A stretch of 64,000 nt of DNA, from NCBI RefSeq assembly GCF_004138335.1, contig NZ_RYFW01000002.1, positions 62,001-126,000 on the forward strand, in the 5' to 3' direction. The position numbers and the translations under genes are program-made. This DNA is from Peristeroidobacter agariperforans (GTDB lineage: Bacteria; Pseudomonadota; Gammaproteobacteria; Steroidobacterales; Steroidobacteraceae). This document shows, one piece after another, positions 42,563-50,683 of the stretch (its first letter is position 1; the number at the start of each line of letters is the position of its first letter). Below the pieces are notes generated by a model that was not told where the DNA came from, searched no databases, and was given only the letters and a program-made list of their open reading frames with translations.

Positions 42563-43885
42563 CTATAGCACAAAGGGGGTGTCGAGCTTTTTCTTCACCG
42601 GTGCGTTCTTCAGCGTCACGTACTGGGGCAGGCCATCTTTATACGGCGGATAGTCTTCACCGCGGATCAACGGGCTCAAATACCGGCGCCCCTTGGCGGT
42701 GATGTGGAAGCCATCCTCGGTGATGTAGTCACGCGGCAGCATTTTTTCCTGATTCGCGACCTGGTCGAGCGGCGCCATGCCGATCTTCCATTTGTACGGG
42801 CTGCTGGAGGTGCGCACGATGGTCGGCATCACTGAGTTGTGACCCTTGAGCGCCAGTTCCACCGCCGCCTTGCCGACCGCATAAGCCTGTTCGACGTCGA
42901 CCTTCGAAGCGATGTGGCGCGCGGCGCGCTGCAGGTAGTCGGCGACAGCCCAGTGATATTTGTAATTCAGCTTGGCTTTGACCAGCTGCGCGATCACCGG
43001 CGCGACGCCGCCGAGCTGCGCATGACCGAACGCGTCCCGCAGGCCGGCATCGGACAGGAACTTGCCGTCCGCGGTCTTGACGCCTTCCGACACGACGATG
43101 GCGCAATAGCCGTACTTCTCCACGCACTCCTTCACGCGCGCGCAGAACTTGTCTTCGTCGAATGTGATTTCCGGGAACAGGATGATGTGGGGCGAGTCGC
43201 CTTCCTTCTCGGCGGCGAGCCCGCCGGCGGCTGCGATCCAGCCTGCATGGCGGCCCATCACTTCCATGATGAACACCTTGGTGGAGGTTTTGGCCATCGA
43301 GGCCACGTCGAAGCCCGCCTCGCGGATCGATACTGCGACATATTTCGCCACCGAGCCGAAGCCGGGGCAGCAGTCGGTGATCGGCAGGTCGTTGTCCACG
43401 GTCTTGGGCACGTGGATGGCCTGAATGGGATAGCCGAGGTTGTCGGCCAGCTGCGAGACCTTCAGGCAGGTGTCGGCCGAGTCGCCGCCGCCGTTATAGA
43501 AGAAATAACCGATGTCGTGCGCCTGGAACACTTCGATCAGGCGCTGATATTGCGCCGGATTGTCCTCGAATTTTTTCAGTTTGAAACGTGCTGAGCCGAA
43601 CGCGCCCGAGGGCGTATGACGCAGGGCGCGAATGGCCGCGGCCGACTCCTTGCTGGTGTCGATCAGGTCTTCTGTCAAAGCGCCGACGATGCCGTTGCGG
43701 CCCGCATAGACCTTGCCGATGCGGCTGCCGGCGCGGCGGCAGGCTTCGATGACGCCGGCCGCCGACGCGTTGATGACAGCGGTAACACCGCCGGACTGGG
43801 CGTAAAAGGCGTTGCGGGGGCGGGCGGTCTTCTTCGCCCGGCCAGTTTTCGAGTTAGTAACTCTGTTCCCAGTCTTTTTTGGCAT
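42563..43885 (-). CDS. pfp: 6-phosphofructokinase, probably pyrophosphate-dependent
   Basis: 440 residues from ATG 43885. The first 30 residues are basic and low in complexity; the PFK fold follows ('AFYAQSGGVTAVINASAAG'). Motifs: 'YNGGGDSADTCLKV', 'PKTVDNDLPITDCCPGFGS', 'MEVMGRHAGWIAAAGGLA', 'FPEITFDEDKF'. The ATP-specific GGDGS is not present and the PKTVDND block matches PPi-dependent enzymes, so reversible phosphorylation of fructose-6-phosphate with PPi is inferred. The neighbouring proton-pumping pyrophosphatase uses or makes the same PPi. Divergent from adenylate kinase, 104 bp apart. Phosphoryl donor is not proven from sequence. Confidence 0.88.
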   Translation of the reverse strand: MPKKTGNRVTNSKTGRAKKTARPRNAFYAQSGGVTAVINASAAGVIEACRRAGSRIGKVYAGRNGIVGALTEDLIDTSKESAAAIRALRHTPSGAFGSARFKLKKFEDNPAQYQRLIEVFQAHDIGYFFYNGGGDSADTCLKVSQLADNLGYPIQAIHVPKTVDNDLPITDCCPGFGSVAKYVAVSIREAGFDVASMAKTSTKVFIMEVMGRHAGWIAAAGGLAAEKEGDSPHIILFPEITFDEDKFCARVKECVEKYGYCAIVVSEGVKTADGKFLSDAGLRDAFGHAQLGGVAPVIAQLVKAKLNYKYHWAVADYLQRAARHIASKVDVEQAYAVGKAAVELALKGHNSVMPTIVRTSSSPYKWKIGMAPLDQVANQEKMLPRDYITEDGFHITAKGRRYLSPLIRGEDYPPYKDGLPQYVTLKNAPVKKKLDTPFVL

Positions 43886-43989
43886 GTTTCGACCTGTGCA
43901 ATGGAACCAAGATCGTCGGCGCGAAGGATAGCGCTCGAACGGCGCTTTCTGTACCCTCCCCGGCTCTTGTCGGGAGGTCGGATTCAAAA

Positions 43990-44946
43990 ATGATGCGGAT
44001 CGTATTACTGGGGGCACCCGGTTCGGGCAAAGGAACTCAGGCGCAGCGCCTCATGGGCAAATATGGCGTGCCGCAGGTTTCCTCCGGCGATCTGCTGCGC
44101 GATGCCGTGGCGCGGGGCACCGAGCTCGGCAAACAAGCCAAATCGGTCATGGACGCCGGCCAGCTGGTCTCCGACGACATCGTGCTCGGCCTGATTCGCG
44201 AACGCCTGAGCCGTGCCGATGCCGCCAATGGTTTCATCCTCGACGGCTTCCCCCGCAACATCGACCAGGCGAATTCGCTGAATGCGCTGCTGGAAGAAAT
44301 CGGCCAGCCGCTGGACGCGGTGCTGTTGCTCGACGTGCGCAACGAGACGTTGATGCAACGCCTCGCCGGCCGTCGCATCTGCCCGAAGTGCGGCACGGTT
44401 TACAACATTCACTCGCTGCCGGCCGGTACCACCGCTTGCGAGAAGGACGGCACGGAGCTGTATCAACGCCCCGACGACAAGGAAGAAGTCATCGGCAAGC
44501 GTCTGTCTGTGTATGACCAGCAGACCAAGCCGCTGATTGCGCACTATTCCAAGCTGGGCCTGCTGCGCAAAGTCGCGGGCGAGGGCGAGCTGGAAGAAGT
44601 GTCCGAGCGCATGGAAGCCGCCGCGCTGGCGAAGCCGGTGCCGGCCTCGAAAGTGAAAGTCACGAAGACGCCGGCGCAGGCCAAACGCAAGAGCTCAGCG
44701 GTCAAGTCGGCGAAGCCGGCGGCCAGGAGCGCCAGCAAGACTGCGTCGAAGTCGGCCAAGGCCAAGGCCAAGTCGAAGTCGAAGTCTGCTGCCAAGAGCA
44801 AGGCGCCGGCCGCGAAAGGCAAAGCCGCCAAGAAGTCGGCGAAGAAATCTTCCAGGACTGCCGCTCGCAGCCCCAAGAAGGCTGCTCGCAAGGCGCCGGC
44901 CAAGAAAGCTGCGCGTCGCGCGACCAAGGCTCGCAAGAAGAAATAA
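43990..44946 (+). CDS. adk: Adenylate kinase with histone-H1-like Lys/Ala-rich C-terminal tail
   Basis: 318 residues from ATG 43990 (a second ATG follows at once; GGGAGG is 12 bp upstream). Residues 1-215 are a complete long-LID adenylate kinase: 'GAPGSGKGTQ' P-loop, 'DGFPRN', LID with C131, C134, C150 and D153 as a zinc-type site, 'QRPDDKEEVIGKRL'. Normal bacterial Adk stops near here. Residues about 221-318 are an extra tail made almost only of Lys, Ala, Ser and Arg ('KKAARKAPAKKAARR'), like histone H1 or AlgP/HctA tails. The frame and stop are clear and the codons are ordinary. The tail could bind DNA, RNA or polyphosphate; this is inference. Confidence 0.93.
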   Translation: MMRIVLLGAPGSGKGTQAQRLMGKYGVPQVSSGDLLRDAVARGTELGKQAKSVMDAGQLVSDDIVLGLIRERLSRADAANGFILDGFPRNIDQANSLNALLEEIGQPLDAVLLLDVRNETLMQRLAGRRICPKCGTVYNIHSLPAGTTACEKDGTELYQRPDDKEEVIGKRLSVYDQQTKPLIAHYSKLGLLRKVAGEGELEEVSERMEAAALAKPVPASKVKVTKTPAQAKRKSSAVKSAKPAARSASKTASKSAKAKAKSKSKSAAKSKAPAAKGKAAKKSAKKSSRTAARSPKKAARKAPAKKAARRATKARKKK

Positions 44947-44972
44947 TCTCGATTGCCGGCTGGCGCGCCGTA

Positions 44973-45037
44973 GCGCGCTCAGCCTGCTGAGAGCGCGATG
45001 TTCGCGAGGTAGCGCCAGATTCAATGCGAAGCGCTAC
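44973..45037. terminator. Two hairpins between convergent adk and rnd
   Basis: A stem CTCAGC/GCTGAG (44978-44991) extended across one mismatch by a 4-bp stem, and a second stem GTAGCGC/GCGCTAC (45009-45015 with 45031-45037), lie between the two stops. No U-run follows, so the terminator role is inferred from their position. Confidence 0.45.
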
Positions 45038-45072
45038 GTTCAAGACGTAGCCGATGGCGCGCTCGAATTCGC

Positions 45073-46203
45073 TCAGCGAGCGGACGCTTCCTGCGAAAGT
45101 GCGATCAATCGATCGCCAATCACATCTTTGCGCCAACCGCTACTGAGGCGGTCGGTGCGGCGTGAGAACACCAGCTGTTCCACGTCGCGTCGGGTCGCCA
45201 GTATTTCCGGACTGATCTTCAATTCTTCCGCCGTCGTGCGCGCGAGGTTCATCAGTTTCGTGACCAGCGCGAGCTTCTGAGTCTCGGGTTTCGGCGGGAT
45301 GAACGCGGCCGGCTCCGATTGCGCCAGTTCGCGGCCGCGCGTGACCAGCGCCAGCAATTCTTCGCCGCGCCGGCGCGCAACACCTGCGGGCAGCGTACGG
45401 ATGCTTTCCAGATCTGCCGCCGTGCCTGGCAAGCGCTCGGCGATCTCGCGCAGCGCATCGTCGGCCAGAATCCAGCCGCGCGGCTTGTCGTGTTTGATCG
45501 CTGTTTCCTCACGCCAGTGCGCGAGCAATTTAGCGGTGGCGCGCTGCTCAGGGCGCAACCGATCCAGCCCTTTCAAGCGTTTCCAGGCTGCTTCCGGCTC
45601 GGTGCGATGGAGCGCGGGGGATTCCAGCTCGCGTGTCTCTTCATAGAGCCACGGGATGCGTCCGGCTTCTTGCAGGGCGTCGCGCAGGTTCTGATACAAC
45701 GGCACCAGATAGCGCACATCGTCCTCGGCGTACTGCAGTTGTTCGGGACTCAGCGGTCGACGCGACCAATCGGTGCGCGTATGGCCTTTTTCCAGCTGGT
45801 GATCGAGCCGCGCGGCCACCAGCGCTCCGTAGCCGATTTGCGCCGGCTGGCCGAGCAGGGCGGCCGCGATCTGGGTATCGAAGATCGGACCCTGAAGCGC
45901 GCCACGCATGGCAACCGCCAGGACTTCCAGATCCTGGCGCGCGGCGTGCACGACTTTGATCCGGGCGCGGTCGTTCAGAAAATCCCACAATGGCTGCAGG
46001 TCGGGGACCGCCACTGGATCGACCAGTGCGCACGGTGTCGTTCCGTCGCGACCGGGCGCCGCCATCTGCACCAGGCAGAGCTTGGGAAAGTACGTGCTCT
46101 CACGCATGAACTCGGTATCCAGCGCGATGAAGTCGGCAGCGCGAAGCTGTTCGAGCGCGTGTAGAAGTTCAGCGGACGTGGTGACTATTGGCGGTGGCTG
46201 CAT
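45073..46203 (-). CDS. rnd: Ribonuclease D
   Basis: 376 residues from ATG 46203; ATG 46224 would add 7 residues, but a minus-strand TATAAT at 46228-46233 would place transcription start at about that codon, and family members begin close to the chosen start. DEDDy exonuclease motifs are present: 'IALDTEFMRESTYFP' (D, E), 'VVHAARQDLEVL' (D), 'YAEDDVRYLVPLY' (D and Y). Two HRDC domains follow. It trims 3' ends of tRNA and other stable RNA precursors in the cytoplasm. It is divergent from the membrane protein gene upstream of mpl. Confidence 0.94.
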   Translation of the reverse strand: MQPPPIVTTSAELLHALEQLRAADFIALDTEFMRESTYFPKLCLVQMAAPGRDGTTPCALVDPVAVPDLQPLWDFLNDRARIKVVHAARQDLEVLAVAMRGALQGPIFDTQIAAALLGQPAQIGYGALVAARLDHQLEKGHTRTDWSRRPLSPEQLQYAEDDVRYLVPLYQNLRDALQEAGRIPWLYEETRELESPALHRTEPEAAWKRLKGLDRLRPEQRATAKLLAHWREETAIKHDKPRGWILADDALREIAERLPGTAADLESIRTLPAGVARRRGEELLALVTRGRELAQSEPAAFIPPKPETQKLALVTKLMNLARTTAEELKISPEILATRRDVEQLVFSRRTDRLSSGWRKDVIGDRLIALSQEASAR

Positions 46204-46227
46204 GGGCGTGCGTGTACAATTCATCGC

Positions 46228-46233
46228 ATTATA
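46228..46233 (-). promoter_or_regulatory. TATAAT -10 element upstream of rnd
   Basis: The minus strand reads TATAAT in 46228-46233. No clear -35 is seen at 17 bp. Transcription would begin near 46,221, which supports the rnd start at 46203 and a very short leader. Confidence 0.4.
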
Positions 46234-46279
46234 GGGGAGTCCGCCGGCATGGCTCGCCGGTACAACACGCGTTTCGCTC

Positions 46280-46795
46280 ATGGTCATTTTGCGATTTCTG
46301 CAAAGCTTCCTGGATATCGCGCTCTGGCGAAAGGGACCGCAGGACCTGCCGGCTTCGAGCACTCTGGCGACACTGGCCCTGATCGCTTATCTGAGCACCG
46401 GCTTCCTGCGCATGCGGCTGTTCACGCTCGATCGGCCGACCGCGCTGTTGTTCATCTGTGTCGACGCTTTGATGCTCGGCGCCTGGCTGTGGCTGGTGCT
46501 GGCGTTCTTCGGGCGCCGCCAGCGTTTCGTGCAGACCATCACGGCGACGCTGGGGGTCGGTCTGCTGGTATTGCTGCTGGATGTGACGATCCGTTCGGCG
46601 CAGCTGGCGCTGGGCTGGGGCAATGAAGTGTCGATGACCTGGCTGAAGCTGCGCTTTCTGGTCGTCGCCCTGGTGCTCGGCCGCGTTTTCATGCTGGCGC
46701 TGGATCGCGGCCTGATCACCGGCATCGCGCTCACCATCGCAATCATTTATTCCACTCAGGCGGTCGTGCAGCTGATGCTCGATCTGCGCGGTTAA
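46280..46795 (+). CDS. Uncharacterised integral membrane protein upstream of mpl
   Basis: 171 residues with about five membrane helices (about 27-45, 50-73, 82-105, 120-140, 145-168). The N-terminus 'MVILRFLQSFLDIALWRKGPQDLP' is partly amphipathic and looks like a Yip1-like membrane protein start, but I cannot assign a family. It lies 22 bp before mpl and the Lon-N-domain gene follows mpl, so the three may form an operon. No catalytic motif is visible. Confidence 0.8.
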   Translation: MVILRFLQSFLDIALWRKGPQDLPASSTLATLALIAYLSTGFLRMRLFTLDRPTALLFICVDALMLGAWLWLVLAFFGRRQRFVQTITATLGVGLLVLLLDVTIRSAQLALGWGNEVSMTWLKLRFLVVALVLGRVFMLALDRGLITGIALTIAIIYSTQAVVQLMLDLRG

Positions 46796-46817
46796 GGCCA
46801 GGAAAGATAGAGGATTC

Positions 46818-48188
46818 ATGCACGTTCACATTCTTGGCGTTTGCGGCACCTTCATGGGCGGCATCGCGGCACTGGCGCGCGCCTCGGGCCATCGCGTTAC
46901 TGGATCGGACCAGAGCGTCTATCCGCCCATGTCCGATCAGCTGCGCGAGCTGGGCATCGACATCATCGAGGGCTACGGGCCGGAGCAGCTGAAGCTGAAA
47001 CCCGACGTGGTCGTCGTCGGCAATGTCATGAGCCGCGGCAATCCGCTGATCGAAGCGCTGCTGGAAAGCGACATTCCCTACACGTCGGGGCCGGAGTGGC
47101 TGGCGCGGCACGTGTTGAACAAGCGCTGGACCCTGGCGGTCGCCGGCACGCACGGCAAGACCACCACCTCGAGCATTCTCACCTGGCTGCTGGAATACGG
47201 CGGCCTGGAGCCGGGCTTCCTGATCGGCGGCGTGCCGGGCAATTTCAACGTGACCGCGCGCCTCGGCACAGGTCAGCATTTCGTGGTCGAGGCCGACGAA
47301 TACGACACCGCGTTCTTCGACAAGCGCGCCAAGTTCGTCCACTACCGGCCGCGCACGGCCATCATCAACAATCTCGAGCACGACCACGCGGATATCTACC
47401 CCGACGTGGCGTCCATCCAATGGCAGTTCCATCAGTTGATGCGCATGGTGCCGAGGCACGGGCTGGTCGTCGCCAACTCGGGCGACGCGAACGTGATGCA
47501 CGTGATCGACATGGGCTGCTGGACGCCGGTGGAGCGTTTCTCAACCGGCACGCACGGCGACACGGCGTGGTATGCGATCGCGCCGCCGGGCGGGGACTAC
47601 AGCAGTTTTTCCATCATGGAGGGCAACGCCGCAGTGGCGGAGGTGAACTGGTCCATGCTGGGCCGTCACAATGCCGAAAATGCACTGGCTGCCATCCTCG
47701 CCGCGCGCAGCGCCGGCGTGCCGATAGAAACATCGGTTGCCGCGTTGAAGGAATTCCAGGGCGTGCGTCGGCGAATGGAAGTGCGCGGTGTGGTCAATGG
47801 CATTACCGTCTATGACGATTTTGCACACCATCCGACCGCGGTGGCGACCACCATCGATGGCTTGCGACGAAAGATCGGTTCGGCGCGTTTGATCGCTGTG
47901 CTGGAGCCGCGCTCCAACACGATGAAGCTGGGTACGCACTCCGCGGCTCTGGCGGGCGCGTTGTCACAGGCCGATCATGTATGGATGTATCAAGGACCGA
48001 ATGTCACTTGGGATGTTGCGGGCTCGGTCGCTGCGCTCGGTAAACGGGCGGAGACGGTGAAGGATCTGGATCAGCTCATTACCCAGCTCGACGCGTCGCT
48101 GGTAAGCGGAGATCATGTGCTTATCATGTCCAACGGCGGCTTCGGCGGCATCCACGGAAAGTTGCTGGACCGTTTGCGGAAGCGTTGA
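46818..48188 (+). CDS. mpl: UDP-N-acetylmuramate:L-alanyl-gamma-D-glutamyl-meso-diaminopimelate ligase
   Basis: 456 residues, matching Mpl. It reattaches the recycled murein tripeptide to UDP-MurNAc in the cytoplasm, saving peptidoglycan synthesis steps. Mur-ligase N-domain 'HILGVCGTFMGGIAALARASGHRVTGSD' is the Mpl-type signature (GTFMGG), ATP loop AGTHGKTTTSS at 109-119, 'VEADEYDTAFFDKR', 'LGRHNAENALAAI', and C-domain 'DDFAHHPTAV'. The start lies 22 bp after the membrane protein gene, with AGGAA upstream. The Lon-N-domain gene follows 17 bp after the stop. Confidence 0.96.
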   Translation: MHVHILGVCGTFMGGIAALARASGHRVTGSDQSVYPPMSDQLRELGIDIIEGYGPEQLKLKPDVVVVGNVMSRGNPLIEALLESDIPYTSGPEWLARHVLNKRWTLAVAGTHGKTTTSSILTWLLEYGGLEPGFLIGGVPGNFNVTARLGTGQHFVVEADEYDTAFFDKRAKFVHYRPRTAIINNLEHDHADIYPDVASIQWQFHQLMRMVPRHGLVVANSGDANVMHVIDMGCWTPVERFSTGTHGDTAWYAIAPPGGDYSSFSIMEGNAAVAEVNWSMLGRHNAENALAAILAARSAGVPIETSVAALKEFQGVRRRMEVRGVVNGITVYDDFAHHPTAVATTIDGLRRKIGSARLIAVLEPRSNTMKLGTHSAALAGALSQADHVWMYQGPNVTWDVAGSVAALGKRAETVKDLDQLITQLDASLVSGDHVLIMSNGGFGGIHGKLLDRLRKR

Positions 48189-48205
48189 GGGCGCGAGGAG
48201 GACAC

Positions 48206-48787
48206 ATGTCGGTGGTCCTGCCTTTATTCCCGCTGAACACCGTGCTGTTCCCGGGCGGCCCGCTGCGCCTGCGCATCTTCGAGCCGCGCTATCTCGACAT
48301 GATCAGCCGCTGCATGCGCGAGAACAGCAACTTCGGCGTCGCGCTCATCACTGAGGGGCGCGAGGCTGGAGGCACTGCGCGCACCACGGTCGTTGGCACA
48401 ACTGCACGCATCGTCGACTTCGAACGTCTGGACGATGGGCTGCTCGGCATCACTGCGCGGGGCGGGCAGCGTTTCAGCATCATCGAAGTCAAAACGCAGA
48501 GCGATGGGTTGAACGTCGCCGACGTCGAGTTTCTGCCGGACGAGCCGGCGATGGAAATTCCGGACGATCTCGCGATCCTGGCCGAGCTGTTGAAACAAGC
48601 GTTCGTGCAAGTGGGGACGGCGTACGGAGCAGAGCCGCCGCACTTCGAGAACGCGAGCTGGGTGGGAATGAGGCTGGCAGAGATCCTGCCGCTGCCCATG
48701 CCGGAGAAGCAGCAGTGCCTGGAGATGGATAACGCGGTGGAGCGGCTGCGGCTGCTGCGGGAACGGTTGGATATTCGGCAGGCTTGA
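48206..48787 (+). CDS. Lon N-terminal (substrate-binding) domain protein
   Basis: 193 residues from ATG 48206 with AGGAGG upstream; the frame is open 7 codons earlier, across the mpl stop. 'LPLFPLNTVLFPGGPLRLRIFEPRYLDMI' is the Lon substrate-binding (LAN/PUA-like) domain. There is no AAA module or protease domain, so it is a stand-alone copy of the kind found widely in proteobacteria. Its client or partner is unknown. Likely co-transcribed with mpl. Confidence 0.9.
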   Translation: MSVVLPLFPLNTVLFPGGPLRLRIFEPRYLDMISRCMRENSNFGVALITEGREAGGTARTTVVGTTARIVDFERLDDGLLGITARGGQRFSIIEVKTQSDGLNVADVEFLPDEPAMEIPDDLAILAELLKQAFVQVGTAYGAEPPHFENASWVGMRLAEILPLPMPEKQQCLEMDNAVERLRLLRERLDIRQA

Positions 48788-48985
48788 GACTGCGGTGCGC
48801 GCCGCCGTGCGCGCCTGTCGTAGCAACCTGAGTCACCTGTCACCTGAGCATGAGCTGGCGGGCCCAACCCACTTGCGGCTAACAATCCCGCCGCGCGACG
48901 ATCCCCAGGGTGCCGACGATCGAGGAGTCGTTACTAGAGGACTTTCATCCATTGGACTAAGTCGACGCTTGTTCTCCAACGTCTC
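48788..48985. other. Gap between Lon-N-domain gene and CPBP protease gene
   Basis: About 200 bp downstream of two convergent genes. I see no credible gene, long palindrome or U-tract terminator in it. Confidence 0.5.
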
Positions 48986-49858
48986 TTAGTTCCCAATCCG
49001 GCGCCGGCTCAAAACAGCAAACATAGCGGCGATCACCGCGAACCAGACCAGCGCCGCCCAACCGATAACTCCGTCGTAATTGCCGACCAGCGCCGCGAAC
49101 TCCGTGCTCGGGTTCACGAGCGTCGCTTCACGGAGCACGGCGATGAACGCCACACCCGCGGCGTGCAATCCGATGCACCCTGCTATCGCGCCCGTGCGGA
49201 GCCGAACGAGAGCAAACAACACGCCCAACATCGCGAGCGCGACGAACGAATCAGCGAACGTCAGCGGCTGCACGTATCGTTCGAACAGCTTGCTCAGCAC
49301 CTCGAAGCCGTGCACCCACGACACCTCTTCCGGCGGCACGCGCAATTTTCCGCCCAGAAAGTGCAGTGATGCGTAAAGCACGCTCGGTGCAATCACGGCC
49401 GCAGCCGCGCCCGACGTTCGTGAGACAGCGGTAAACAACACGCCGCGGAAAAATGTTTCTTCGATAAACGCTACGGTCACGCCCGTGAGCAGGCCACCCG
49501 CGATGAGGCCGAGCCACGCGCCGTCGAAGCCTGGCTTCACTTCGCGAATATCGAGGCCGAGCAACAATGCCGTGAGCGGCAGCATCAGGCCGATGCCGCA
49601 CACGAACCCGATACTCATCTGCCGGAGAAATTCACGGCGGGGCAAGCCGTACCCCAGCGATTCCTTATCTGTCAGTCCGAGTCGGCGCGTCAGCACCACC
49701 AGTCCGATCAGCGCCAACAGCATGGCGATGCGATGCATGACGCGGTGAACCGGTTCTATGGAAACGAGGCTGACCAGCCACCAGGCCGGATAGGTGAAGA
49801 CCGCGGCAACCAGCAGCGAGCCCGCAAGCAGCGCGACGAACAAAGCAAACGCGCGCAT
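48986..49858 (-). CDS. CPBP (CAAX/Abi) family intramembrane metalloprotease
   Basis: 290 residues with about eight membrane helices. The three family motifs are present: EExxxR as 'IEETFFRGVLF', a His block 'SVLYASLHFLGG', and the C-terminal His in 'GCIGLHAAG'. These are intramembrane glutamate/metal proteases; bacterial members act in peptide maturation, immunity to bacteriocins or membrane-protein processing. No bacteriocin gene is adjacent. There is no Shine-Dalgarno before its ATG, but a small frame ends 3 bp before it, which would allow coupled translation. Confidence 0.88.
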   Translation of the reverse strand: MRAFALFVALLAGSLLVAAVFTYPAWWLVSLVSIEPVHRVMHRIAMLLALIGLVVLTRRLGLTDKESLGYGLPRREFLRQMSIGFVCGIGLMLPLTALLLGLDIREVKPGFDGAWLGLIAGGLLTGVTVAFIEETFFRGVLFTAVSRTSGAAAAVIAPSVLYASLHFLGGKLRVPPEEVSWVHGFEVLSKLFERYVQPLTFADSFVALAMLGVLFALVRLRTGAIAGCIGLHAAGVAFIAVLREATLVNPSTEFAALVGNYDGVIGWAALVWFAVIAAMFAVLSRRRIGN

Positions 49859-49861
49859 GGG

Positions 49862-50014
49862 TCAGCGAGCGCTTAACAACAGATCGCGCGTCGGAAAGCG
49901 CGCCATTTCTCGATGAATCGCCAGGTATACGGCGGATCTGCGCGGCGTGCGCGCGCCTACACTGCCGTCGGCCTCGAGGTTGCGCGCCCCGAGGCGGAAA
50001 GGATTCTGATTCAT
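49862..50014 (-). CDS. Possible 50-residue protein coupled to the CPBP protease gene
   Basis: The frame from ATG 50014 encodes 50 residues ('MNQNPFRLGARNLEADGSVG' then a basic/aromatic half) and stops 3 bp before the protease start. The protease lacks its own ribosome-binding site, which supports this frame being translated. No Shine-Dalgarno is seen for the small frame itself and I recognise no family. It lies in the interval between two divergent starts, so it might be leader sequence only. Confidence 0.35.
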   Translation of the reverse strand: MNQNPFRLGARNLEADGSVGARTPRRSAVYLAIHREMARFPTRDLLLSAR

Positions 50015-50045
50015 CGAGTGCAACGCTTTTATGGAGAACAGCATT

Positions 50046-50456
50046 ATGGATGACAACAAGGCTCTGAGCATCGTGTCCGCGCTGGCGAATGGCGTCAACC
50101 CGCAGACCGGTGAAATGTTCGAGATCGACTCGCCATATCAGGCCGCGGATGTGATCCGCGCACTGTATGTCGCGGTCCGCGCGCTGGAGTTGAGCAATCG
50201 ATCCAAGGGCCGGGGCAACCGCGCGCGACTGCCGGTCAATGCCGGCAAGCCGTGGGCGGAACAGGAGGATCGTGATTTACTGGAAAGATTCGACGCCGGT
50301 CAGTCGATTGCGCAACTCGCTCAGGCACATGACCGAACCATGGCCGGCATTCAGGCGCGGCTGGAACGGCATGGCCGGCAGGTGGGGCAAGGGCTGCAGT
50401 GGCGCGGGCGGGCGGGTCATGCGCTGGCATATCGTGCCGACCACGCTGAGTCGTGA
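50046..50456 (+). CDS. Small protein with SANT/HTH-like DNA-binding domain
   Basis: 136 residues from ATG 50046 (GGAG about 9 bp upstream); ATG 50031 adds five residues. The N-terminal half ('ALSIVSALANGVNPQTGEMFEIDSPYQAADVIRALYVAVRAL') is a short helical region seen in small hypothetical proteins. Residues about 72-110, 'PWAEQEDRDLLERFDAGQSIAQLAQAHDRTMAGIQARLERHG', are a helix-turn-helix of the SANT/sigma-like kind with the pattern of 'IAQLAQAHDRTMAGI'. Regulation or DNA binding is likely; no target can be named. Confidence 0.75.
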   Translation: MDDNKALSIVSALANGVNPQTGEMFEIDSPYQAADVIRALYVAVRALELSNRSKGRGNRARLPVNAGKPWAEQEDRDLLERFDAGQSIAQLAQAHDRTMAGIQARLERHGRQVGQGLQWRGRAGHALAYRADHAES

Positions 50457-50481
50457 GGCGCGAGCACGAGCGAATCGCCGT

Positions 50482-50502
50482 GGCGACGCGTTTGGCGTCG
50501 CC
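50482..50502 (+). terminator. Hairpin after the HTH protein gene
   Basis: GGCGACGC (50482-50489) and GCGTCGCC (50495-50502) form a perfect 8-bp stem with a 5-nt loop, 25 bp after the stop. There is no clear U-run. The rest of the 50457-50683 gap shows no gene. Confidence 0.45.
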
Positions 50503-50683
50503 GCTTCAGCCTTCGCTTGCGGAAACGGCGCGTACACGATCGGTCGCATGGGGCGTGCCAGTAGAATGGCACGAGCGTCCCGCTCCCTGGCCGGTTCGGC
50601 TATCAAGGCGGCGTTCATGGTGGGTAATATCCAATGGCCCGGTTAGCGGCGCGCGCCCAGTGCGCCGGAGGTCAGCGATACAC

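Noticed and set aside
44640-44946. Lys/Ala-rich end of adk considered as a frameshift or read-through artefact
   Set aside because: The frame is continuous with the Adk core, codon use is ordinary and the same strand offers no better frame with an earlier stop at the core boundary.
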